In this document: in pieces, positions 23,961 through 34,900 of the stretch
Layout of the letters: every line of letters begins with the position of its first letter
How positions within the stretch are numbered: position 1 is the stretch's first letter
Source: Oryzias latipes
Lineage: Eukaryota > Chordata > Actinopteri > Beloniformes > Adrianichthyidae
Assembly (NCBI RefSeq): GCF_002234675.1
Contig: NC_019860.2
Coordinates: 16,422,536-16,486,535 of the forward strand
Direction of reading: 5' to 3'
Length of the DNA: 64,000 nt
Notes under the pieces: generated by a model
The model's database searches: none
Seen by the model: only the letters and a program-made list of their open reading frames with translations
What the model was told of the DNA's origin: nothing
Position numbers and translations under genes: made by a program

Positions 23961-25204
23961 AGAGCTCTCTGTTTACATGCTCTCCTGCTAGCCCCTCATA
24001 TCCCCAACCTAACAGCCTAATGAAAAGGCTCTATTAGCATTTTTATTATTTAAAGTTACCTGTTTTTTAAACTCTCCCAAACAGAAAAATAGGAGCAACC
24101 GAGCCTCTTTTTTTCTCATTCTTTCAGAATTTCCAACCAGAATATGAACATTGCTGTTTCTTTTTTCGGAGAATAGCACCTCAACAGCCCTGTGGAGACC
24201 AACTGAAGCATGCTATAAGAGCCATTTGATGTACTCTGAAGATTAATAGCTGCAGCTATGCTAAATGTTTGCCCCTCTGAGAACAGCGATGTTATTATTA
24301 TTATTATTAGATGAATAAATGGGATGAAGAGGAATTCCCTGTTTAGTTCACCAAATTTCTCGCTACGTTAAAGAAACGTTATGGGGGAAATCTCAGTGGC
24401 GGGGTTTTTTTGACAGAAAAATATGAAAGATCGCAAGACTGTCTTCCTAATGGAAAGAAGTTTAGCTGAAAATCGATGGATTTCCCATTGAGGATTCGGG
24501 AATATGGAATTCAGCAGGTGGCGCCCAGTTTTTGGAGCTCAGTTCTTCCCTCCGAATGATATCAGAAATCTCCCATAGATCCATGCTCTTGCAGAGGGAG
24601 GAGAAGGGAGAAAATCTGTCTCTTCGCTCCACAGCTATATATAAAGCCTGGGCGCGAGGGTCTTTTATGACCCATGCAGCGCCGGCGGAGGACAGTGAAA
24701 GGAACCGGTGGGACGCTCCAGTGTTTTTTTTTTCTTCCCTCCCCTTGTGCAGCACTCTTTCATCTGTCCTTCCCACATCACTGATTCACTGCCTCTGACC
24801 CCTGCTGCTGCTGCTTTGTTGAAAATAGACAGCAAAGTGTCTGCGAGGTAAAACCTTTGGGTTAGAATCGCCAGTTGGCTGCTAGGTGCTGGGCAGTGCT
24901 TCGAATTGTCTGGTCTGTAAAAGAAAAGAAAAAACGAGGGAGCGAGATGCCACAGCCAAGAGTAACAGTTGTGTTGGTTACATAACTGTTACCACAAGAG
25001 GGTTAGTATCAATCTAACATGAGCATTCACATCAGTAAAATGAAAGATGCAGTGGAATTGTGTTTATTGATCTGACCAGTGTGTGGATCTGTCGTAAAGT
25101 ACTTTTTCAATTTTTTTTTTCTATTCCGTGTTGTTGCTCTTCAACAATCTTGATGTGTTTGATGCAATGAAGATGGAAGGATTCCAGTTCTGAAAAACAC
25201 TAGT
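23961..25204. other. Intergenic, no gene recognised
   Basis: Short ATT and CTG microsatellite runs only (near 24294 and 24800). No gene seen. Confidence 0.5.
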
Positions 25205-25700
25205 ATCCCCCAGAGGTTGGGTCTTAGACTTGAGACTTGGACTTGAGCAACACTGACGTCTGAAATACGAAGACTTGTGTCTTGACTTAAGACTTGACTT
25301 CAAATACAACAAACTTGAGGTATGGGACTTGACCTGAGACTCAACCTCACAGAACTGAGGCTTGATATCAAAGACTCGAGACTTGACTTCAATGACATGA
25401 GACTTGAGGTGTGGGACTTGACCTGAGAATCGAACTTGAAGACTTCAGACTTGAACTCAATGACTTGAAACTTGAGGTTTGGGACTTGACCCGAGACTCG
25501 ATCTTGAAGACTTCAAAATTGACCTCAACGACTTGAGAATTGAGGTTTTGGGCTTGATCTAGACTTGATCTTAAAGACTCGAGACTTGACATCATTGACT
25601 TGAGACTTGAGGTTAGAGACTTTAATTGAGACTAGCCTCACATAACTGAGGCTTGATGTCAAAGACTTGAGACTTGACTTCAGTGACTCATGTCCGACAC
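25205..25700. repeat. Tandem array, about 70-75-bp unit
   Basis: Degenerate head-to-tail repeats built from GACTTGAGACTTGAGGT, GGGACTTGACCTGAGA and CTTGAAGACTTC blocks. It shares the core word with the 9174-10370 array but has a longer higher-order unit. Confidence 0.85.
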
Positions 25701-26035
25701 CTACAGATGGAAAGACTGCGAAATGTCAAAGTGGCATAAACCTTGCAAATCTTTCCCCCAGGCTTTTTCTTTCACAGCTCTATTTCGATAAATGAAAGAC
25801 TTGGCACAATCCGCAATTATTCATTTCTGCTTCATGATAAATTTTCCGAGTCGTTGATAGGTCAAAGTTTGACCTGGTTTAAGTTTCACTGCGTTTTCAG
25901 TGGCCAGCCGTTTTGTACGTAGAGCCCGAAAACTCAAATTTTATGTAAGCATGAACGCGAGAGTTCTACTTACGTAGACTTTTCATTGAAAGGGGTTGCG
26001 TTGCCGAGGGTGATGTGAGCATAGCTTTAGAATAT
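25701..26035. mobile_element. Dispersed MITE, family H, copy 2
   Basis: Ordered matches to 6640-7055 and 49490-50040, including CTATTTCGATAAATGAAAGA and GTAGACTTTTCATTG. Confidence 0.55.
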
Positions 26036-26113
26036 TCAAACACTGAAGTGAATGGGCATTTTCTTTCAGTTCAGCTGAATTTTTTTTTTTTTACTCAATA
26101 GAGTTTACTGTTT

Positions 26114-26254
26114 TTAATGCATTTCCAGATCACAAGTCTGCTGTTCACCATTTGTTTCCAATATCTCACGATACTCATCGAAGATTAGAGATACAGTGAG
26201 AGTAACTGTACCCACAGTTGCAGCACACAGAGTGGTCTGAATCCATCCGGTCCT
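26114..26254 (-). other. Possible orphan last exon with a membrane segment
   Basis: On the minus strand an acceptor-like TTTCCATGCAG is followed in frame by 46 codons (RTGWIQTTLCAATVGTVTLT, then VSLIFDEYREIL..CDLEMH) and a stop. It has one hydrophobic segment and a polar acidic tail. I do not recognise the protein and find no upstream exon, so it may be chance or a relic. Confidence 0.2.
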
Positions 26255-28060
26255 CTGCATGGAAAGATAAGAGCCTCTTTCATGAATAAATATGTTTGGG
26301 TGTCCTCCTCTCTCTGTGTTCAATGTGTACTTGATACAGGGGCCATTATTTATAGTCCTGCGAAGGCCCGCTTTGGTGAGAGTGTGTCTCGTGGGGGATT
26401 GGGAAGTGGTGCCACAGCTACCTATAGTGGGAAGATATACCACCTCACCCCCGCTGAGAAGTTCGTGCAGGAAATGAACTCATAAATCAAGCAATAAATT
26501 GAGTGGAGGGCTGTGCTTACTCATCTCAAGAGGTCTGCTCCTCTTCCCCTGCACTCCCCTGCGCCTTTTTACCGCATGACTAATACAGCATCACAACTTT
26601 TCCACGGCGCGCTCGCCGTGGTAAACTGCTCTCAAGAAGTGTCGGATTTATTTTTGAGCCGGCCTCTAGGCTGAAGGAAGACAAGGCGGGGAAAAACGGA
26701 GAGGGGAAAAAAGCCTGAGGAAGGGAGTGTGGGAGGGAACCGGTTCCTATAGCAGAGGTGTCCTACAGCTGAACCTCAGCGCCTCATTGGGATGCCGCTG
26801 ATGAGAGGCGCTCGTCTTTACTCGGACACAGCCCGCGAGGAGACTCTCCTCTGCTCGCCTCAGGCTATGCTGACAGTCACAATCCTGTCCGGAGGAATTA
26901 CAATCTCTTTTTCACAAAAGCCCAAGTGGAGCTGCCTAAGGACTGATAGGGAAGTGGCTCCAGGTCAGCCTACGTTTTAGCTGAGGGACTCTGATTGGGA
27001 GTTCAGCATCACAGGACGTGACTTCATACCCACACCTGAATGTCTTGCCCATTTTTACACGCCCCCAAAGAGTAACCTGTGCATGTGTGTGTGTGCAGCA
27101 TGCCGAGCTGGTTCACCCAACAAAAGAAGGGATGGTGTCGCCTCCTGCAGCTACATCACAGCAACAGGCAGCTGTTTTTACTGACAAAAATCTGGCATTT
27201 TAAGGATGAATGAGCAGATCTACACTGACCTCTGCTGGCGACGTCATGTCATGCATGGAAAACATCTGAAACACTAACCTGAGGCAACTAGTTTTTGAGA
27301 TGAATGAGGATGAAAAGGGTTACTGTTTCTCTTTTTTAAATTATGAATTTAAAAAATCTTTTCTAAAATGTTTTTTTATATACAGAATCATTTGCTCTAT
27401 TTAATTTATTCCTAAAAACTTAAATATGAGTACTCCCACAGTTTAGACTTTTTAAAAAGTTGTATCAAAAAAGGGGAAAATGAGATAAGTGTTGCTTTTA
27501 ACAGCTTTATTGCTCTGAAGACAAAAGTCCCTGTTTGTAAGCACTTAAGACAACCCTGCAAACCACTGACCACAGCAGGGAGTTGTGATAAGTTAATGTT
27601 AAGGTGAAATGTATTTTTTCCCACGTTTCTATTTTATTTCATTTTATTAAATGCTTAAAACTTTTAAAAATAGAACCAAGTAACATGTTTTTTCCTTGAA
27701 TCAAAGTACAAAATCAGCTCAGTCCATTTCAACGGTATATATAAATAAAAAACAAATAAAATAACAAGGAAGGAAACTTTAGTTTACCTGTTGCACAATC
27801 GATTTTATTTTCAAATGTTAATACATCTAAAATTTTGACTTTAAGAAGTGCAAAAATCTTTTATAGCCTTTAATTTTTTTCCCTCCGTCTTCATTTTCTT
27901 TTTCATAAAAGCTTTTCACATTTTTCCGTTTTTTTTTCTGAGGTGGAGGGCCGCCATGAACCCAACAACCAGCCCCCCCCCCCCCCCTTTTTTTTCAGGC
28001 TCCCCAGTTTTGAAGTTGTTCGTCTCCCTTCCCCCCCCTTCTTCTGCGGAAGACTCAGTA
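26255..28060. other. Intergenic, no gene recognised
   Basis: AT-rich after 27300. A poly-C/poly-T tract lies at about 27966-27996. No gene recognised. Confidence 0.5.
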
Positions 28061-28433
28061 GTGTTACACCGGAAACGTCACGTCTTGCCTTCAAAGTTAA
28101 AGCGCAGAGCGATCTGTTCGGAACGACAAACTAGTAAAAAAGCTGAAAATACATATTTATTGATTAAAAAAACATTTTCTGCTTATTGTAACTTTTAGCT
28201 ATGTGTCTATTTGATAGATGAATGCGCTTGGACAAAAGTGTTAATTTATATTGAAGGTACTAACCGGATATTTGAAGTTGTTAGCGCTAACTTTCTACCG
28301 GTCTATTTTCTTCGTGCAGGGATTTAGGAATGTGGAGACCAGCGGCTACGTCACCCACAAATCCGCCGGGGGTAACGTCGATAAAAAAACTTTTCTTTCT
28401 AAAGGACTGAATGCTTGCAGAACAACGGAGAAA
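28061..28433 (+). promoter_or_regulatory. Probable dzip1 promoter and 5' non-coding exon
   Basis: CpG-containing sequence ending in a good donor (GGAGAAA|GTAAGAG, GT at 28434-28435), with no long ORF. The next acceptor is CTCCGCAG at 28781-28788. The transcription start is not determined; TATA-less composition is usual for a ciliary gene. Confidence 0.45.
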
Positions 28434-28788
28434 GTAAGAGCTTTTAATTATGACTTTTTAGTTTAACTTCGACTTATAATGATGTAAACATGAGTTTCTT
28501 AAGTTTGGTCGTCCGTTAGCTCGACAGGATCAGCGGAGCGGAGGCACATCACGCTTTTGAAGGGGGTGTTGTTTGACTTTTAGCTTAAAGGGTTCGTGGC
28601 ACAGGTTCGTGCTTGTTTTGTGTTGTTTTAGATGTAAATAGGGTTTAGAAAGCTGTTAACAAATGATTTTTTTAAATAAAAAATTGAAGTGGAGGTGAGC
28701 TGGAAGGCGCGGGGTTTCTCACACAGCTCTGTAGGGACTCACATTTACTGATTGCCCCGCTGTGTTGTCATAACATTTCCCTCCGCAG

Positions 28789-28923
28789 GGACGCTCGCCT
28801 CGTCTCCATGGTTACGCGGCGGACGCCTCGTCTCGACGTCTGCGATTTGAGCTGCCTGCGGGAGGGGGCGGAACCGGAGCGGGAGGACGGGTCTTTGATT
28901 TTCGGGGGAACCAGTCGAAGATG
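28789..28923 (+). other. dzip1 5' UTR exon ending in the start codon
   Basis: Follows acceptor CCCTCCGCAG. The last three bases of the exon (28921-28923) are the ATG, directly before donor GTAAGG. An upstream ATG at 28807 opens a frame that stays open through the splice and overlaps the main coding frame, ending near 29083. An X-box-like motif sits across this upstream ATG. Confidence 0.6.
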
Positions 28924-31900
28924 GTAAGGAGGGGAGTCAGTGCTGGAATCCACGTGGGGGCGTCGCATCATCTGAACCCCACTCTTTTGGCTTTGTGTCT
29001 CAGCCTTTTCATGACGGAGTGTACTACCCCTACACCAGTGACACCCATGGGACCCATTCATCTGCGGGGATCCCCTCCCTCCTGAACTCCCCCCTCAGCC
29101 AGCCCTCGGCACCAGGCATGACTCCATCCAGCGGCGTCTCCTCCATCCTCCCCTTCAAGTTCCGCCCGCGCAGGGAGAGCGTGGACTGGCGGCGCATCAA
29201 CGCGGTGGACATCGACTCGGTGGTGAGCCAGCTGGATGTGGACGCCCTGCAGGAGCACGTCAGCACGGTGACCTTCTGCAGCTTGGACGGCGAGCGCTGC
29301 CAGCGCTGCCAGAGCCCCGTGGACCCGGCTCTGATCAAGCTCCTGCAGCTGGCCCAGCTCACCGTGGAGTGGCTCCTGCACTGTCAGGACTTCCTGAGCC
29401 TGAGTCTGCGGGCGGCCGAGGAGAGGATGGCGGCGGCCGGCAGGGAGCGAGAGGAGCTCCTGGATCAGATGAGAAAACAGGAGGAGAAGCTGAAGAATCT
29501 AACCGCCGAGCTCAAGCAGCGGAAGAAGGTCATCCGAGCCCAGCAGTCGCTTCTCACGCCGCGAATCATCAGCAGCCACAAGGTACCTCTAATTTGCATT
29601 TGTGAGCGGCCCCCTTTTATTGTTGAAATCCATTTACAGTTTGGGCTTTGTTAGTCAACACTCATCGCCTGCTCTGCTTTCCCAATTCGAGAAGAAGCTG
29701 GAGATCTGCTGAGCAGATGGCAGAGATCAGTTTTGCCCTAAATCTACTTACAAAAAAAAAAAAAAAGACAATAATCTTTGCGAATGGCTGACTCCCACCT
29801 CCCCCACCCGAGCGGCTGCACGTCAGAACCTGCCAGAAAGAGCTCGTGTTCCAGCGGGGTCTTTGTAGCAGGCAGAAATCTGCCCGTGATCCTCAAGTGA
29901 AGCCTGACCTGCTCCAGAGGTTGCTACGGCAACAGATATACCGTGTCATGACAGCGTGCGGTTGCTGGGTGTGCGTCGACAGCTCAGCTAACAGAGGCGG
30001 TTCAATAATTGATTAAGAGGTGTTTGCGTCGTTCCAGGATTCGCTCCCACGTTGGGATTGTTCCTCCGCGGCTTGTGGAGCCGGATATCAGTAGCAGGCG
30101 GCTAAATGTTGGATGAAGTCACGGGAATGAGTGTGGGGGAGTTAAATGCAGCGTGTGAGGAGCAGCACCGGCAGCAGCTGTGCCTCCCAGCGCGGCCGGT
30201 GCTCGCCGCGGGCGGAGCAAACACCACTCTGTTTTTGACACACATCCAAGCCGTTTGTGGAGTTTGGTGTTGGTACATGCAGAACATTTTTGTCGCTTCG
30301 CCCTAATACTAGCTTCACACTTCAGTGTATACTAAAAAAAAATGTCAACCTTTTGGTAAAGGTTTCTGTGGGTGAAGACCCGCTCTGGTGAAAGTCATGT
30401 TTTTTAACATTTTCCTGATGATGGAGGACATATATAAAGTAAATTAAGCCTAAAATGGTATTTTTGAGCATTTCTTTATCCAAATCAACGTGAACATAAT
30501 GAAATGGTAATCATCTGGTTAATTAGCTAGTACTTACTGGCATGTTTTTCTTTTAAATGTACTAAAACAAGGGTTTTTGTCAAATGCAAACACATCTTGA
30601 GAGCAAATACCCAAAAAAAGAGTTCACCTGTCAGCGTATCGCTTCAGGGGTCGCCACAGCGAATCAGCTTTCGCACAGGTGGTTTGGGAGAGATTTTGAT
30701 GGCGGATGCCTTTCCTGATACAACCTTGTATGTTATCCGGGCTGGGGACCGGCACAGGGAGACCCAGACTACTAGTGCCCCCCCTTGTGGAGACATAGTT
30801 GCACAAAGGGTCTTTCCCATCCACATTGGATGAGACTGAGCGTGCCCTCTGGGAGGCGAACCCTGGCGCCGGTCCTACATGCAGCCAACTGAGCCATCCT
30901 TTTGCTAAATATCAAATCATGAGTAAGAGAAGAAGATCCATTTAATTGAAAACAAAAGCGTAAAATCCTTTTTAGCTTTGAATTGAAACTATTTGTAAAT
31001 TTGGGTTTGATGAGGTTTAGGTCACCCGTCATCCTTGCCTTTTATGTACATTGCATCCGAATAGTCATGCATGCTTTTATTTTGAAGTGTCTGGACAACT
31101 GTTATTTACTTAATGGGGGTGTTTGGGGAATTACAGTGTCCTGCTTAAAGTGTATTAGACTTGGATCAGCTCAGACTTCCGTGTTGAAGAGCATTCGAAA
31201 ACAAAATTAATTTAATTTGGTTCTAGTTCATCGAGGGGCCACTAGGGGGCGTGAGACTGGCATGACTTAATTCTGCAACAGACCTGTCTGAAACCTCTCT
31301 GTCTGTCTCTTGTCTTTCAGTGCGCTCATTGCGATAAAAGCTTCCTCAACTCCGCCTTCCTCACAAACCACATGCAGCGTCGACACCCAGACGAGCTCTC
31401 TGCACGTACGCCATTCGCGGCGCCAATGTGACAGACCGTTCCCCTCCACGGACGAAGGTTTCATCTCCTGTTTGGCCTTTCAGAGCTGCAGTCGGACAAG
31501 AAATCCCAGATTGAGAGTCTGAAGCTGGAGATCGGCGCCCTGAAGGAGCAGATCGCTCAGCAGCAGGAGGCGCTGGCGGCCAAAATCGTTCAGGTAGGTC
31601 GCGTCTGTAATGGCGGCTTGGAGCTGTTCCGCCGCGATGACGTGGCTGCGGGTTGATCGCAGGAAAAAGAGCAGGAGTCCGTTCACAAAGACCTGCTGAG
31701 GGAGCTGGGCCGCATGGACAGGAAGATCGAGGACAGCCGGGACGGCATCCGCCGGGAGATGGAGCTTCTCTACAGCCGAAATATTCAAGCTCTCAACGTA
31801 CGAGAAGGTCCCTCCTTCAGTACTCTGCCGCCTCCGCTCTATTCCGATTCACGCTTTCGTTTAAACTTCCAGGAGGCCAACCAGAACCAGAGTAAGCAGG

Positions 31901-34900
31901 AGAAGCAGGCCAGCCCTGAGAACCCACCGCCGGAGAGAGACGTGGACGCGTTCAGGGATATCCATCTGCAGCAGATGAAGAAGAAGGTCAGCGGGGCGCA
32001 GAGGTTTGCAGTCCCACCTGTTCTCAAGCGCCGCCTTTTAACCAAACTATCCTGCAGGAGAAGAAATGGCAATCCAGGCTGCAGGAAATGCAGGCTCAGC
32101 ACGCTTCGGAGAAGAACCAGGTAGGCCCGGCGCCGCCTCCTTTTGACGCACACTGTAGCGGAGAAAGGAATCCGAAGCTCCTGTCTGTTTCAGCTGCAGG
32201 ACGAGCTGTCGTCCATGTCAGAGAAGCTGGAGACCAGCCAGAGGGAGCAGCAGGGGATGAAGAGGAGGCTGCAGGAGCAGGAGCAGACCATCCAGGCTCA
32301 GGGAGAGCAGGTCAGCGTTTCCCTCCCTACCGCCGCTGGTTACGCTCGGGCAGGAAGCCAGCCCTTGTTCAGGATTTCCTGCATTTGCCCGCCGTGATAC
32401 TGTAACTGTGAGGCCGGAGACGGCGTCCAGGAAGCCCCATCTGTGATTATAGGAGAGTGTGTTAACGTTGTTTTCCGTCGCAGATTAAGATTATTTCCTC
32501 AATTCTGCCGACCAAAGTCAAGGAAGTGCCAGGTAGGACTTTTCCTCTGTCAGTCGCCGCTGATTTTTACATAAAAATTAGAGTAGTTCTGAACTGCAAA
32601 GACTGTGTTGTATTTGCATTTCTTATGGCTTGCTGTGCCTTAGAGCGAACATTTCAGCACCGCCACATACGTAAAAGCTTCAAATAGATTGTTTTATATG
32701 ATGAACTGACCCCTCTCCCCAAAATGATGACATCACAAACCCTAAAAAAAAAAAAAAACGGAGCCAAAATCTCTTACGTTGGACTCAAAAAATATTTATT
32801 ACTAAGTCTAAACACGCCAGTAGGGGAAAATTCAAAAGAAGGTTTGAAATTATTATGGGATGTCCATCTGCGGACAAAATGTGACATTTTGCATATTGTG
32901 TGAAAACACATTTTCACACAATATGCAAAATAAAAACACTCAGTTTGTCCAAGCGATCAGAACTAAATTTCACCCAAACGCAGCTAGCTTAAGTAAACAA
33001 CCAGTTTCATTGACCTTTAACCTTAGGAAGAAGCCGCCATCTTGAATTGATAGAATAAAGAAACACCTTCTACATATTAAGCTACTGCTAAGGATTTCAG
33101 TCTGTTGCCTCCTAACTCCCCGAGCATCACTAGGAAGCTACTTTGGGGAAAAAAAATGTTGGTTGTAAAGGTTGTACGTGTCCAACGGCGTCAGTGTGGC
33201 GAGCTCGCAAAAGAGGCGTTTCCCCGTTGCTCACACATATTTTACCTGAATGTTGTGAAATTCCAATACATGAAGCTGAAGGAAATGATATGACCTACAA
33301 TATGAACATCTTAGGAATGTGGATGTGGTTTAAAAAAAAACTTCTGTTGCCAAGGAAATCCGAAAATTTACTTATGACGATTCTTCTAAAAGTGACATAA
33401 ACTTGTTCGTCACCCCCCGGTGACCAAGAAAGGAAATGGTTGCTACGGAGATAAACCAACAGAGATGCTGTCATTTTGAAGAAAAAAAAAAAGCCTTATT
33501 TTAAGAATTTTTCAGATGTTTGTCAAATATTATGTGTGTGAACCAAAAGCCATAAAATGAACTATAGGAAAACTCTTCTTTCATACAAATACGCATGTTT
33601 TTTTTCCAAAGTGTAACAGTTTTCAACCGTACATCTTTGGTTTTAAATTTCTTACATTCTTTTTTCTTTTGTTTTTAACCTTTTTAAAAAATATTTATTG
33701 AAACCATTGAAAAACATGTTTTTTAGGGGGTTAAACGTCTGTAATTGCAATGCATCTTTTTGTTGTTTCAGTTAACCGCAGTCCACCAGCAGCAGAACCC
33801 AAACCAAAGCACGTTGTTCTCGGTAAGATCACCTCACCGGCTCTAACACCTGTCGCTCCACCAGCCTCAGCATCAGCTCGTCTGCACCAAACATTCCCGT
33901 TTCCACAATCGGATCCGCCTCCAGGCTTTTGTCTTGCTCTAATACCTTTTTTTATTTTTTTATCTCGACTCCCAACAACTTGTTCCTCTTGTGCTGCATT
34001 ATTAGAGGAGCCAGTCTCTACTCTAACGCTGGATCCCATACAGGAGTTATCAGAGGAGGATAAAGGTAACGGCGCGGAGGCGCTCGGCTGCATGCTGCTG
34101 CATGGATGCATCTGTTTTACCGCGCAGCTGTTTCCTGCAACGCTGAGAGGCTTTTTAGGTTTTAACCCTTTGCCATCAGAGCTCCAGTGTTCATGTCAGT
34201 TGAACTACCGCAACTCTCCAAGCATTTACGCAAATAACAAAATTCCAGCGGATTCTGAAGCGGAGGAAAGCAGCTTTGTGCTGATATGAAAAACATTGCT
34301 TATGTGTTCAAAGAGCGTGTTTCATTTTCACTGTCGCCGGTGACAGCTCAGGTGTTAAAGGGTTGAACTGAGCAAAGATGAGCCTAAAAGAACCAAAACA
34401 TGTTCACATCTGCCAGTGAATGAGCCACATGGAGAAAAGGGACACTTATTTGAGCTCCTATGAATCATACAAAAAGACACAATTGAAGAAAAAACTCAAG
34501 TTTTATGTTTATGTAAATATAAAGAAGTGGAACAAACACAGAATCCTTTGCCAAATACGAAATTCAAGATCCTAAAGTCATTAAATGACAGATTAATGAC
34601 TTTAGTTCTGATTTTATAAACATCCGAGAAGTTCCCTCAACTTCCCCATTGAAGCTCATCTGTAAATAAATAATTGGAAGTAAGGTGCAGTTCACTAAAC
34701 AACCACTGGAGGTCCCAATAAAAAATGTCCAAGAATGAGGAATAAAAATGCCAGCAGAGTTTTCTTAGTTTTTTTTTTTTTTTTAATTGACTTCATAATT
34801 TACGCTGATTTCATTTTACCAGCATAAAGTTTTTATCAGCGCAAAACTGCTTTTCCTTACTTTGCTGGAATTGCGGTTGACGAGTTAAGGTAGTCAAAAG

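Larger units (their letters stand above)
29583..31320 (+). other. dzip1 intron 2: X-box motif and two repeats
   Basis: Contains the RFX-type site at 29920-29933, a family F fragment (about 30375-30515) and SINE family B (30640-30900). Nothing else recognised. Confidence 0.6.

Noticed and set aside
28995..29654. dzip1 start at the GTG of 28995
   Set aside because: That codon lies before the acceptor; MPFHDG formed by splicing from the ATG at 28921 matches the family N-terminus.
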